Positions 10,448 to 23,421 of a stretch of 64,000 bases of DNA are shown piece by piece. Numbering within the stretch: position 1 is the stretch's first letter; each line of letters starts with the position of its first letter. The DNA is from Paragyromitra xinjiangensis (lineage: Eukaryota; Ascomycota; Pezizomycetes; Pezizales; Discinaceae). Where the stretch lies: positions 1,240,001 to 1,304,000 of the forward strand of contig JBCAMK010000009.1 in NCBI GenBank assembly GCA_038503065.1, read 5' to 3'. The position numbers and the translations under genes are program-made. Under the pieces are notes generated by a model. That model saw only the letters and a list, made by a program, of their open reading frames with translations. It searched no databases and was not told where the DNA came from.

Positions 10448-11335
10448 GGTGGGGTAGTTGCGTTCGTGAAGCGGTGAAAAACTAAGGTGAGTTTCTCTGA
10501 TGTGTCAGGTTGATTAGGGTCCAACGCGACGAGATGGCTGATCGGGGTGCGACCGTGACCAAGTTATGGGGGGACGCGCGGAGTAACAACCTTAGGCTAC
10601 TAGTAGGAGACTGGTGAGATTTGAACACGACCGTAATTCGTGAATAGGGCTGATCGACTCGATGGCGGCTCGTTTGGGAGGCTGAAAGTTGAAAGGGGGT
10701 CGTCGGCTACAGATTCAAAGTGGGATGAACCTGGCCTATAAGTGTGAAACTACAAATATCCTACGGTACTGTTTGCCCTCCGTAGGATGAATACCCATGA
10801 AGGGTCTATCCTTCTAGGAATAGTTTGTACTTTTCCTAATAAACTCATTATATAAATAAATAAAAACTGTTTGCCCTACAAGGTTGCCTGCTTTGGAAGA
10901 AAGTGGGAGTCCAATCACCTCTACACCAGGATTATGCACATTTGCTCATCCTAACACATGCACAGCCAAAATCTGCATTACAGTGGGCTAAACGAAAAAC
11001 ATTTTACCAAGTGTGTGTGGTGATACTTCTTCGCCATGACCGAGGGGAAAAATACAAATCCGGAAGGGAAAATTGGCATGATGTCAAACAACTAGAACAA
11101 GGATTGTTTGTATTGAGGAGCATAGTTTGTTCTTCTTTTCTTCTCTAAACAAGCGATATGACGGTGCTGCTTCCAGCACCACTGAACATGTACAGTATCG
11201 AGGGGGGGTGGAATACAAGTGTCGACCGCGCTGGTTTCACCCATTAAAGAACATAGATGGTCAAAGGTTTAGTGAGCTAAATGGAGACGGATTGCTATCA
11301 GTAGGTGTCGTCAATTGATACGCACAGACAAGTGG
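10448..11335. other. Intergenic region
   Basis: VPS74 promoter side and the 3' side of the acyl carrier protein gene. A dispersed repeat fragment at 10782-10855 resembles 5107-5180. Short plus-strand frames at 10903-11318 lack recognisable domains. Nothing else seen. Confidence 0.4.
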
Positions 11336-11996
11336 CTACTGACCATCAGGCTGAGACAAAATGTAGTTAACCGCTTGCTCGACTGCTTGAAGTCAGGAAA
11401 CTAGGATCATGGAAATTATGGTTCAGTCCACATACCACTTTGGATGGCATCGGCCTCCTTATCGGGAATTTCAATGCTGAATTCCTTCTCCAAAGTCAAT
11501 ATCAACTGTCTTCGTGAGAGCGCTTTTATAGGGTGCAAACCTCCTCAATAGCCATAACTACCTCAACAGTATCGAGACTGTCCAAACCTAAATCGTTCGC
11601 AAAGTGGGAAGCACTAGTGACCTGTTTGCGTGATCAATTGCACAGTTCTTATTACCTATGTGTAGGAAGTGAAAAGCACCTTCGTTTCTGGAGTAACCTA
11701 GAGATTCCATACGAATTAGTCTGCGATTCGTTACCGCACGATCAAATATTAAGAGTTTTTCAAACCTTGTCAAACCCAGCCAGAAGATCAACTATCCTTC
11801 CCTCGACCTCTTCCTTGGACAGCGAAGCAGGCGCAGAGTAGGACCGGATGGCAGTGAAGGACATCACTGGTTTTACCGGCATAGAACGAACACATGTTCT
11901 CAGAATTGGCCGACCAACGGTTGGGATAGGCACACGAGCACTGATAGTGGTAGTGGAGAAAGCGCGCGAGGCACGAATGGCGGCCGATCTGAACAT
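11336..11996 (-). CDS. Mitochondrial acyl carrier protein (complex I subunit)
   Basis: Mitochondrial ACP carries the growing acyl chain in type II fatty acid and lipoate synthesis and is also an accessory subunit of respiratory complex I (NDUFAB1 type) and a partner of LYR proteins. The N-terminus MFRSAAIRASRAFSTTT is an Arg/Ser-rich mitochondrial presequence. The core is SASHFANDLGLDSLDTVEVV with the Ser of DSL as phosphopantetheine site, then MAIEEEFSIEIPDKEADAI and EQAVNYILSQPDGQ to the stop at 11336-11338. Four exons, with introns after FDK, EE and AIQS. About 140 residues, normal for the family. It is divergent from the 23 kDa complex I subunit at 12556. Confidence 0.93.
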
Positions 11997-12555
11997 GGTG
12001 ATGGAGTGTGATTGTGGTTGTTTATTTGGTTGGGGGTTTGGACGGGAAGATGGATGGAAGTGGAGGGTGTCGATTGGCGTGGGTGACGATTATTTTTCGC
12101 GATGCTCTGGGTCCCAAGGTAAAAAAAACCCCCCCCCGAGACCAGTTTTTTTTCCCTCTTTTTCCCTTCCCTTTCTTCTTAAATTCCTAGCGGCCGAAGC
12201 CAACTTCGGGCACGAAAAAAAAACAGACATACATGTACTACAAACATACAAATACGCCTTTACCAGATAAACGTTGGCATGCTCCCAATAACATACGTGT
12301 AAATCCACAATGCAATTATGGAAAGACAGGAGTTTGGCCCAAGCTCCAGTTCGCGGTCGTGAGAGCCAATCAGCGAATTCATGTATAAGCAACCAAAACT
12401 ACTACCGCATATCTACTCTTCAAATCTCCCCTCTTACAATCGATAATACCCCCACCCGCTCTTCCCCGTTCCACACCAATCACTTTTGAACGTTAATTAG
12501 ACTATTTAATCTGTTGGCATACCCATAGACATTGTATAATACCGTTCCTCTCACT
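11997..12555. promoter_or_regulatory. Shared divergent promoter of two complex I genes
   Basis: 559 bp between the start codons of mitochondrial ACP (-) and the 23 kDa subunit (+). It contains two CCAAT boxes, CCAATCAG at 12366-12373 and CCAATCAC at 12476-12483, the site type bound by the fungal HAP complex that controls respiratory genes. Also present are homopolymer runs (A8 C9 near 12121-12138). Confidence 0.55.
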
Positions 12556-13441
<886 letters not shown>

Positions 13442-13769
13442 GATTTACGAAGCCTTGCTTTGTGGAATGGTGAAGGTATTTAAGGATATTCGGGGGTTGT
13501 TGGATTCCTTCCTTTTTTTCATTCTCTCTTTTTTGTAGATAGAACATCCAATTCTGCACCTTGATTGAGACCCACCTGGTGGCACAGGGAGCGGCACATG
13601 GTAAGTAGTTAGTTGTAGATATAACTCAACGTGGTTGATAATCTTGGTAGACATATGTTACAAAGATTCGTATTTACAAAATGAAGTTACCAGTGAATAG
13701 CTCCACCGCTTCACATTAAAAGTGATAAAACCACGAAAACGCCAGCCGCCATATAAATTGCCAAATACA
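13442..13769. other. Convergent 3' region
   Basis: Between the stop codons of two convergent genes. No gene seen; probably 3' UTRs. Confidence 0.4.
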
Positions 13770-15101
13770 TCAACCGGAGATATCACTCAAGCTCTCCGTT
13801 ATCGAGTCCTCCATCAGTGGTATCTCCCAAGTGCTGGCCTTATGATTAAGGTACTTCAACAAATCTTCATTTCCCTCCATAAAAATAGCATGGGCCGCTG
13901 TGCTTGCTTGAAGGCTACTCATAGCCAAAAAGTCATCCGTGATCTCTTTTAAGACCTGCACCGTCTTTGCATCGCCTTGAATACCATTTATCTCCATCTC
14001 ATCAACCAAGTCCTTGATCTTAAAAAGATCTCTGTACCCCTCCCACTTTGCAGCGATAACTTGATTATAAACATCAACAGAACATCCAAGCACATAAGAC
14101 TCAGCACCAAGTCTCTTGACGCGCTCAAATGCCGATATAACGCCAGCAAGATCGTTGAATGTCGTCCTCAAAATTTTCATACCTTCCGCTAACAGGTACG
14201 CATAGCTACCCGAGAGGAGGTCCCTCGAAGAACTCTCCAAATGGCCGTTTTCTACGAGACTAAAAACGTGTTCGTCCATCCATTGACCCAACGCTAGATC
14301 TGTATCACAGCCGTTCATGTCAAGAATCAAACCGGCCAGATTCTTTACTTGAGTTTGCCCATAGACAGGTCTATGGGGTCTTATCAAGCCAGCAGCTTTA
14401 GCAGCGGCTTGGCGTAATGCTAGAGGGTAGTCTTCAAAAGAGCTTGCCATAGCCAGGGAAGTAGCGATAGAGTCCTTGTCGATCGAATCCCTTGGACTAA
14501 ATGAAATCTCGCTCCCGCTCTGTTGAGGCCCCACAGCAGACTCAAATAAGGCACTGAGTGAAGTGCTAGGGAAGAATGTCGTTGGTACTGTTCGTGGTTG
14601 GAAAGTCGATTTTTCGGAGAGGATGGTTTCGAAAATTCGAGTGAAGATTTCACGTTCCCGTTCGGTCAGGGTGCTGCTATTCGTCTGTTCTGGTTCGCGT
14701 AACAAACGCATTATTGGATACTTTGTGGGAGGTGCGCCAGTCCGAGCCATTGCACGATAACTAGGGACTTGATGGTTGACAGGTTTTCGAGGTGCTCCTT
14801 GGAGGAAAGCCCAAGGATCATTAACCTCTAGAGCGACCTTCTGACTTGGTGCGTTATTGATAGAGGTTTTGGATGATGGATTGTACTCGAACGGTATTTC
14901 CTCCTCGTCATTGTAGTCTGGCATTTCTTCGGGATCAAAGTCGGGATTTCGTCCAGCATTTGAGCGGTTTCCGATAGACCTTAAAAAGTAAAGAGATGGT
15001 AAGGATGAAGGAGTGGGGCTGAAAGAGCAATTGGGGTGTCGGGAGGGCCTAGTTGCGAAAAGGATGGAGTGTCGTAGGAGTAATTTTGATGGTAGACTCA
15101 T
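13770..15101 (-). CDS. Mtf2-like mitochondrial protein
   Basis: Intronless gene of 443 residues with an Arg/Ser-rich mitochondrial presequence (MSLPSKLLLRHSILFATRPS). The middle part has LTEREREIFTRIFETIL and the C-terminal half is helical, with MDEHVFSLVENG, YAYLLAEGMKILRTTFND, AFERVKRLGAESYVLG and YNQVIAAKWEGYRDL. This arrangement fits the fungal Mtf2/Nam1 C-terminal family, proteins thought to act in mitochondrial RNA processing or translation coupled to the mitochondrial RNA polymerase. The family call rests on remembered domain pattern only. It shares a 448 bp divergent upstream region with CMR1. Confidence 0.65.
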   Translation of the reverse strand: MSLPSKLLLRHSILFATRPSRHPNCSFSPTPSSLPSLYFLRSIGNRSNAGRNPDFDPEEMPDYNDEEEIPFEYNPSSKTSINNAPSQKVALEVNDPWAFLQGAPRKPVNHQVPSYRAMARTGAPPTKYPIMRLLREPEQTNSSTLTEREREIFTRIFETILSEKSTFQPRTVPTTFFPSTSLSALFESAVGPQQSGSEISFSPRDSIDKDSIATSLAMASSFEDYPLALRQAAAKAAGLIRPHRPVYGQTQVKNLAGLILDMNGCDTDLALGQWMDEHVFSLVENGHLESSSRDLLSGSYAYLLAEGMKILRTTFNDLAGVISAFERVKRLGAESYVLGCSVDVYNQVIAAKWEGYRDLFKIKDLVDEMEINGIQGDAKTVQVLKEITDDFLAMSSLQASTAAHAIFMEGNEDLLKYLNHKASTWEIPLMEDSITESLSDISG

Positions 15102-15549
15102 GGTGACTATTTTCCTTGTGGACGGGTTGCCCGGGGGAGAATTCTAGGTGTTGGATATTTTTTTTTTTATTTTTATTTTTGGCGTTTGGTGGGGTGTGAG
15201 GCTCAAGTGCATAGAGATCAGCGGTGGCAGAGACAAGTGGCTAGGGATGGTTTCTCTGCTCACCACAGGCCACAGGGCCAGGGGTGCCCCCAAGTGTTAG
15301 TCACAAGTGCCAAGTCACGTGTAACAATATGACGCGAGGGTGGTTTTCTTCGCACTCGCCACACCCACCAACCGTGAACGCGTAAAGATACATGTAACTT
15401 TGTATCGCGTGCACTAAGTCAACTTCTCAAAACTACTGACTCTGGAACAACGAAAGAAAACAAACTGGAACAGCCCAAAAAAAAGAAAAAGAAAAGGAGT
15501 AGAGATTAAGACAACTATTATTTATATACAAGTTACACTTGCTGTAATA
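15102..15549. promoter_or_regulatory. Divergent intergenic region (Mtf2-like / CMR1)
   Basis: 448 bp between two divergent start codons, with T-rich (15160-15180) and A-rich (15470-15500) tracts. Must hold both promoters. No specific site identified. Confidence 0.4.
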
Positions 15550-17272
15550 ATGGATGAACTGAACGAATATGAGCGACTTCGTCAAGAGAACATCCTCAAA
15601 AACCAGGCTCTTCTGAAAGAGTTACAACTCGACACAGCATCCCTTGGTGCTGCCAAGAAGAAACCCTCATCAAAGTCCGCACCTAACTCTGCAAGAAAAA
15701 AGATACTGAAAAAAGAATCAAAGGCGCCCTTGCCTAGGAGGACTTCTTCACGCCTCGCAGGACTCCCTGCCGACTCGGAGAGAGCAAAAAGAAAAGCGGA
15801 TGACGATGATGCAGCACTACAGGCTGCGGAACGCGCAAATATTGCTAAGAGGGCCCGGGTTCCTGGCGACTTGAGTTTCGAACTCAAAAGGGGACTACTA
15901 GATGTTACTAAAGGCGTCCGATTCGAGAAGTCTTTTACTGAAGAAGATGTGAAGGAGACTTCCGACAAGAACCTCAAGAGCCTACGGGAGAAGATGATGG
16001 ACCTCAAGTTGTATGAGAATTTTGGGGTGAATGGTAAAGGTTTCGTTACGAGATCTCACTAGGAACTCTGAATCTGATTATATATTTGTTTCTAGATATT
16101 AAGATCTGCCCGGAACGCATATATCACCTTGCTTTTCACCCTATAGTTGACAAACAATTGGTTTTTGCTGCTGATAAGGTACGGTTTCAACCCAATAATC
16201 GAAATATCGTGGCAATTGCTGATGTCCCTTGAGGTTGGGAACCTCGGTGTTTTTGATGCACAATCCCATAAAGAAGATGAGGACGGTAAAGAAATACCCG
16301 ATATCAGTCATTTCAAGGTTCATTCACGCACAATATCAACATTTACTTTCGAGCCCGTATCTGCCACGAGCCTTTACACTTCGTCTTACGACGGCAGCGT
16401 CCGTAGGTTCGATCTGGCTACTGGTGTGGCGTCAGAAATTTTTGTTGGGGATGAACAGGATGCTTTGAGTGGTGTTGAAGTACCAGACCCAAACATGTTA
16501 TATTTCGCTACTCTGGATGGTCGCTTAGGAAGACGGGATTTGAGAGTTAAGAAAACCGACATTTGGACATTGAGCGAGAAAAAGATTGGGGGTTTTTCAT
16601 TGCACCCACGAGCACCCCATTTGGTTGCCACCGGAGTGAGTGCCATTTTCGCCATAATTAGAACTTAGATGGGAAGAATACTGAGATGTGATCGTAGTCA
16701 CTAGACCGGACGGTTAAGGTTTGGGACCTGAGGAAGGTCAAGGGCACTGGAGAGGATCGATCGCCGACACTACTGGCTGAACATTCCAGTAGATTGAGTG
16801 TTAGTTGTGCACTGTGGAACAGCAATTCCGCTTTGGCTACGACATCTTACGATGATACAATCAAGATATACAAATTCCCGAATGCGCTCAAATGGGAAGC
16901 CGGCGATAAGGTCAATCAAATCCAACCGGCTGTTACCGTACCTCACAATAATCAAACTGGAAGGTGCTGACTCTTTTTGAATTTCTTCTCCTTTCGCTCC
17001 AGCTGTTATACGGGAAATTTCTAACAATGGCGGGATAAAGATGGGTTACAATTTTGCGAGCCCAGTGGCAGCAAAATCCAGTCGATGGTCAACAAAAGTT
17101 TGTTATCGCGAATATGAATAGATTTTTAGATATCTATGCGGAGAGCGGCGAACAATTGGCTCAACTTTCTGACGACAGCATTACAGCTGTCCCAGCAGTT
17201 GCACAGTTTCATCCTGCGCAGGATTGGGTTGCTGGTGGGACCGGAAGTGGGAAGCTTGTCCTTTTCACATGA
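15550..17272 (+). CDS. CMR1: DNA damage-binding WD-repeat protein Cmr1
   Basis: Nuclear WD40 protein of the Cmr1/WDR76 family, which binds DNA and chromatin and is found in intranuclear quality-control foci after replication stress. Six exons (15550-16033, 16096-16178, 16234-16635, 16698-16963, 17041-17272; the 16234-16635 block is one uninterrupted exon) total 1467 nt, 488 residues, all in frame. Features: N-terminal coiled segment [15 protein letters not shown], Lys/Arg-rich linker, SSRLAGLP motif, then WD blades including [53 protein letters not shown] and [16 protein letters not shown]. The ending [17 protein letters not shown] is typical. Counted precisely there are five exons and four introns. 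It sits 570 bp upstream of the CDCA7-type gene on the same strand. Confidence 0.92.
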
Positions 17273-17841
17273 AGAGGAGAGTGTGAGTGAACAGTAGAGA
17301 AAGGGGTATACTTCTCCTATTGGGATTTGGTGTTGGGGTTTTGTGAGCTACCTTACGGAAGGTCTGGATTGTAAGAACGAGATGGAAGTACATGTAATAT
17401 CCGGCAGGAAGAAAGTGGGGGAGAGGGTTTCTTGTGGCTTTTAGGCTTTGGGAGTGTATAATAGATTTTTTTTGTATAGCATTTAGAGCGTTACAGAATA
17501 CCTATATGTGCTTGACAAACTTTGGAGCATTTTTACGAGATCGTGCTTGCTATGTAATGTCGATCATCTATCTAAGTCATGCTGGAAACGGGAACCAGAT
17601 CCTTGGGATGCAGCGCTTGGCGGACGTGGACACATACTTAATTTACTAACGCGGATAATGTAGACGCGACTTCTTCCACATCCAATTCTCTCTTCCTTGC
17701 ACTTAACACGCACGCGTCTTCTTCTGTCCACATTCTTTTAAACAACGCTGAGCACGTTGGACGTCGCCTCCTCGTATGGATTGTCACTTCTAATTCTCTT
17801 ACCGTTACATACAAACACAATATATCACTCTACCACGCTAA
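17273..17841. other. Intergenic region CMR1 / CDCA7-type gene
   Basis: CMR1 3' UTR and promoter of the next gene, on the same strand. No further gene seen. Confidence 0.4.
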
Positions 17842-20287
17842 ATGGCAGCAACAACTCTCACCTCACCTCTCCAGCAACACCACCGCCACCACCACCACCA
17901 CCACCACCACAACAACAACAATAGCCAGCAGCAACAGCCATTAGGGGAAACAGACATCTCGAATAGAATGGACATGGACACCACTACTGTCGGAGGAGAA
18001 ATCAAGAAGAAACGCAAATCTGAAGCTAATGGTGGCTCCTCCAAGAAGGTTAAGAAACACGAATCAGTTTCAGGGAAACATTGTCATCAATGCCACCAGC
18101 ATAAAGATTCCTTCGTTGAATGCACTGTCTTGACAACTAGAGGTAGAAAGACTGAGCGGTGTAGCAAAATCTTTTGGTATGTGGATTACTCGCTACTTAA
18201 TTATCTTTATTTTGCCTTTCATCCCTTCATCCGCTTGGATTAGTCCTATTTAATACGGTTTACTTATATTGGAATTTAGTCAAGACTGCCTTAAAAGACG
18301 TTACGATGAGGATGTGCCGACTATCATCTCAGCAGGCCGCCCTAAAGATCTTAACAAGCTCCTTGGCCATGTACAGACAGAGTTGTATGTCTGGCGTTGT
18401 CCGATCTGTAGTAAGAACTGTAATTGTGCGCCACACCGCAAGCAGTACGGCCTTGCTCCTGCAGGGCTCATTTCTTCCCTTGCTAGGGAGAAAGGGTTGA
18501 CGGTAGCCCAACTTCTTCAAGACCCAGGTGCGATAGAGGCTGCGACATTAGCCAAAGAGGCAGCACCGAAGAAAGTCAAGCCTCCCTCCGACGATCTAGA
18601 GAGAGCCGGGAGGGAGGGAGGTAATCAGAAGGGGAAAAAGACAAAGAAACCTGTGCATAACGGCACAGACAAGGTCAAGGATAGGCTGATAGATAAGGTG
18701 GTGGAGAAAGCGAAGGAGAAAGTCGCCAAACCCATGGCCGATAAGGTTCACAAACATATAATGCCAACTGCTACCCCACCAACTCTCATTAAGCCTTTCC
18801 TCAAACAACCTAAGCATGTTGAGGACCCTGATTTTGAGTTTATTGGGATATCTTATCCGCTCGAGGTTATCGGAAAAAGACTGTAGGATATCTAACCTTG
18901 TTTTCATGTTTGATTAATTAGCTAACATCGTCACAATACTGATAGTCACGTCCGTGAGTTCGTTTTGCGATTCGAGAAGAAGATGATCAAGCTGCCACCT
19001 AAATACTTCCGCACCATCAATGATCCCAATTCCGAATGGACCGATCTCACGTACCGGAACCTAATTACAAGCCTGTTGCCAATAATACAGGCTGATGGAA
19101 ATCACCTTATCCATGGAGATCTTGTTTATGAGGCTATGTACGAGATTCAAAAAACTACAGCTGATAATCCTAAGATATGGACTATCCTCAAGAACCTATT
19201 GGAAGAAGCATACCCTGGACAGCTAGCAGATGATTTTGATTATGAAGGAGCAAAACTGAATGCCATCATGTTAGCGATACATCTCGCTCTACAGGCTACT
19301 GTTATTAGACAGCAGATAGATGACGATGTGGAGAAAGAGAAGGATAGAAATAAGATTGCCACGACAGAAATCAAAAGGCTAAAAGCCGGTGAGTTTGTCT
19401 CACTTTTGTGAATGCCGCCGAGAAGGTGTTTAGTTGACATTTCGGGAGATTGGGAACAAACAAAGGGCGAATTGCAGAAGGAGCGCTTGCTTTTAAAGCT
19501 GGGTGAACGAGCCGACTGGGATCATCGCTATGCGAAAGCATTCAATGCGAACAAGATGTTAATAGCTCGAGTTGAAGAAAAGCAATGGTAAGTATCGTAG
19601 GAAAGGAATCATCATTTCGCAATCCCAATACTTTCTGAGGCAGCTATCTGATCCCTGGCGGTTGGTAGGTTTACTTCTCGCAAGACTTGTGTAAGAACAG
19701 CTCCTATTGGTGTCGATGCCAAGGGAAATACATACTGGATGTTCACGCAACGCGACAAGAATGATGAAGACTGGGGTCAATGGGTTGTTGTACAAAAGAA
19801 CGAAGGCTTGCCACATCCTTCTGGTATCTTATCTAAGTCTGAGGATGAAGCTAGGGACCTTACGGATAACGGACCGAGCGTTCTTGAAAGAGAAGATGAA
19901 GAAACCATTAAATCAAGGGTGTGGTATGCTGTTTCTGGGGCGCAGAATGTTCGACGCCTCGCTGAGTGGATTCAATATCAAACCGACTTGGCGCTGTTCA
20001 AGAAAGCCACCGCAGCCAGTAACATAACTGGCGATTCCTCAACTCCTGGAGTAGAAGCTACTATCCCGTCAGATTCTCCGAAGAAGTATAGACCTGTGTC
20101 TGAAAAGACATCCACTGACACGCCATCGAGACAGCTAATGGTGGAGGTTCGAATGCCACAGCGCTCTTCCAAGAAGGCGGACCCGGCAGACCTTGTCACA
20201 AAGGAAGCGACAGAAATTTTCTTTGCTCAGCTGCAGAAAATTGCGGGTTTTATGGAGTTGAATGAACAACCCCAAAAATTATTTTGA
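17842..20287 (+). CDS. CDCA7-type zinc finger (zf-4CXXC_R1) and DDT-domain chromatin protein
   Basis: Exons 17842-18176, 18280-18882, 18946-19388, 19434-19587 and 19669-20287 total 2154 nt, 717 residues. The N-terminus has a nine-residue His run and Gln/Asn runs, then basic nuclear-localisation-like KKKRKSEA. The zinc finger follows: HCHQCHQHK, VEC, ERCSKIFCQDCLKRRYDED, then YVWRCPICSKNCNCAPHRK and GLAPAG, the spacing of the CDCA7/R1 family. After a Lys-rich linker comes a DDT-like segment (HVREFVLRFEKKMIKLPPKY), a coiled coil, and a WHIM-like tail containing APIGVDAKGNTYWMF. In animals CDCA7 recruits the HELLS/LSH remodeller to nucleosomes, and DDT/WHIM modules contact ISWI-type remodellers; a remodeller-adaptor role here is inference. 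The second intron uses GTAGGA, a weak donor, but it alone keeps the frame. Confidence 0.83.
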
Positions 20288-20700
20288 GAGCCGATTTTTT
20301 ATTTGCTCAGGTATATTTTGTTACTGTCATCTTTAGACATCGCTATGATATAAACTGTATCAAAAATTCCTGTTCATTATTTCCATTCTTGCTATCGACT
20401 TATTACTGTAACTCCCTTATATACACAGAATGGGGGCGATAACCGCGTCGGGTTGAAGCAAAATAGTCTTGTATCTCTCCTAGTGGCTACGTGCTTTCCT
20501 CTGGTAGTTTTTTTTGAAGTCTGCATTAGATCATTATTTCCACATAATTCACGATTTTCAATTTGTGTACTAAAGAAATTTCTGGACAGGAAACCGAATA
20601 TTTCATAGATTGTGAAAAAATAAAGATAAAGGTATGGCCGCGTGGAGCAATAGAGAAGACTCCTAGGCTGCTATCGGAAAAAAAAATTCGCAACCCAAAT
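20288..20700. other. Convergent 3' region
   Basis: Between the stops of two convergent genes. No gene seen. Confidence 0.4.
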
Positions 20701-22906
20701 TTACTCGTACAACTCACTCATAAAGGACATGTCCTGGACGTTGAAGGATCTAGTGGGGTACTGCCTATCACCAGGCCCATGGGGGCCTCTTCTTCCTCCT
20801 CTGCCTTTGCCTCTATATCCCCTTCCACTGCGACTGGATGAGACATGGCGACCGTTGGTCCCACGTCTAGGCTGGTGATAAAAGTTTTTGTCGGCTTTAA
20901 GTTTGGAAATTCGCCCACCATGCCAAGCTCCTAAAAAGTAAGTTTCATGGAAAATAGTGCTAAAGAAGCAAGACGATTTTCAACAAATATTCCAAGTATC
21001 TCGGTGGCTGTGGCCTCCGGACCTCGATACATGCAAAGAAAATGCAAAGGAAGTTAGATATTTACTCGCCTTCTAAGTTACTCTCTTCGATCCGAAGTAA
21101 CAATTTTTCACCCACGACTGTGCTAATTCGTATGTTCTGTCCTCCGGGAAGAAATTGCCAATTAGTGATCTTTTGGGCATCAATCGGTTTTGCCTCGCGC
21201 CCACGTATGGCTAGGACAATCATTGGTTGGCTGTTTTCTAGGATATGTGCCTTAGTATGTTGTATCTGCTTATAAAATTCAGTCACAACGAAGACATACC
21301 AGTGTAAATCGTCGTATCGGGGCTGGCAGGCTTCACGAGGGCAGCCCAGACTTTGTTTTCCCAATGACCCCACCCGGTGACATCAAACTCAACTTTATTA
21401 CCCAGTCCTCCAACTCTAGTGAGGATTTGTTGGCTCGCAGGCCGAGGGGCGATGAGAATGTTATTGCCCAAAAATTTCACCCCACCGTCATCTGGGACAG
21501 GTATGATCTCCAGTAAATTTGAAGTAGTTGAAGGTGAGAGTAGGTAGCCTTATATTCAGATAAAGTGGAATTTGAGCTATGTTCAGAAATTATTTCGGCA
21601 GCTCAATTAGGGTGACAACTCACCTGTATAAAAGACAGTTTTTTTTATTTGTAGAGGGGCGGAAGCAGGCCCGAATTTTTGCTCTAGCAAAGCGTTGTGC
21701 TCATCTACAACCTTCTGCATCACCGTAAGCTCGGCCACGGGATCTAGGGATTTCTAGTGGAGCACTCCATCAGTAATAGTCGGCTATAGAAAATGGGCTG
21801 ATCGGAAAACAATTGGAATATTTACGGATGCTTCTGCCACTTGGATGACTTCTGCCGCCAAGGGCTTTCTTCCAGAGTTTTGAGCCACAGATGAAGCATT
21901 ATACTGATGGAAGAAGTTTTCGAAAGACTTGATGTGTTTCACCCTATCTTCGTATACCCTTTTGAAAGAATTAAGTAGTTAATGGAGTGCTGGTCGGGTG
22001 AGTGGCTTTGTAGGGCACCATGACTTACTTGACCTCTTCCACATCTTTGTAAGTGTTTAAAACGTCCTCCAAAAACATGCATTTGAAAAGGATTGTGCTA
22101 CCGAAATGCTCTGAATTTGGGGCAGTGTCGGGCTTTAGTGTAATGATGTCGAACGTCAAGTTCTTGCTAGAAACCATACGCTGGATAAGATCTGAGTAGC
22201 CCTTAACGGAACGACCAGTGAGCAGTATAGTAAGAGCATCCTTCTGCCTTACAGATAACTCTATCAGGGAGACGATTTTTTCATTCCACCAACCCTCCCA
22301 AGCACATGCTTCTTCAACTTCAAGGCCTCTGCCTGTGGCGGCGAGGAAACGTGGGTCGTGCCACCATCCTACCATGTTGAACTGATGAGCCTATATGCTT
22401 GATATCATGATTTAAGAAGTAGCAGCGGAAGAACTGCACACCTCCACTTGAAAAACATTCAATCTGTTGAAGAAACCCAAGCGTGGGTAGTGTCCATATT
22501 TTGCCGTTCGGAAGCGGAGTCATGAACACTGCATAACTCGATTGAAAGGCATTAGCTTACTGCATTTTCGACGATAAATATTACTACAAAAGCACATGTG
22601 ATTAAGCTTCTCCCTCTCACATGTATTATCGAAGTCATATATATGGACTGTTTTAATTGCTTCTCGCCCGAGTAATGGTCTATTGAGGATGCTCCAGCGC
22701 GCTAGGTTTGTTGGTGAGTGGTTGGAGGTTCTGCTGAAGCCCACCATCGAGGAGCTATGACCCGTAGTTGGCCCAGCTGGGGGGCTACTGACGGTGTACA
22801 TGGCGGCCGGATTACGTGGTGAACAGGTCCTTAAATTTAAAGTGCGGAGTGAGGAGAAACGGTGTAGCATGAAGACTGGAGAGAGGATGCGTGCCTGATC
22901 TTTCAC
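20701..22906 (-). CDS. HAD-like Swiss Army Knife RNA-repair-like protein
   Basis: Fungal protein with the HAD_SAK domain, a predicted HAD phosphatase thought to act in RNA repair; function not established. The start is in a Ser/Thr-rich segment; the HAD nucleophile motif VHIYDFDNTL is split by an intron, followed by FMTPLPNGKIWT, GGWWHDPRFLAATG, WEGWWNEKIVSLI, ALTILLTGRS (motif II) and RVYEDRVKHIKSF. Later exons give KFLGNNILIAPRP, GWGHWENKVWAAL and ENSQPMIVLAIRGREAKP. The last exon, read in the frame ending at 20701-20703, is Arg/Gly-rich (SGRGYRGKGRGGRRGPHG), an RNA-binding type of tail. About eight exons. Intron borders after the HAD core are partly approximate. Confidence 0.78.
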
Positions 22907-23421
22907 GGAAGATCCGCATGAAGAGTAGGTATTTGGCTAAGCGCTCGTTCCGCAGAGCCGCCAGCTTCTGGAACATCGCTCCTACACACTACTCGCTTCG
23001 CCACCAATACCTTTACACCAATTGTCTATGTAAAGTAGAGAAAACTATAACTTGGCGCTGTGGGATGCTGAAGAGAGGAAGGTCACAAAATAAATTATTG
23101 AAATTTCAAACTGCTCATCACCAAATCCCATATATTGTCCTCAACCCATTTCCATGCTAGCATAACGAAATCAAGACACCACCGGATACCAGAGACCAAT
23201 GAGAAAATGAGTGCAAAATGAATAAGAAATCCAAGCCCTGAAAACAAGAGAAAGAGAGAACCGAGGTGGCTCCCACTGGAAATTATCGTGGTTTATGTGG
23301 TCGTGCCTTAATTCAAAAAAGGGGAAAAGAAACGAAGAAAAAGCCGGATCCTGATACTGAGAAGCAAATAGAGATGTACCCCGAAGCTTTCTAGATCTAT
23401 CAAGAGAGAAAATAAGTTTCG
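22907..23421. other. Intergenic region
   Basis: Upstream of the HAD_SAK gene and downstream of the Ariadne gene. No gene seen. Confidence 0.4.

Noticed and set aside
12121..12138. A8-C9 homopolymer junction
   Set aside because: Could be a sequencing error or simple tract in a promoter; no function can be supported.
17878..17935. CAC/CAA triplet repeats
   Set aside because: They encode the His and Gln/Asn runs of the CDCA7-type protein; low complexity, not an independent element.
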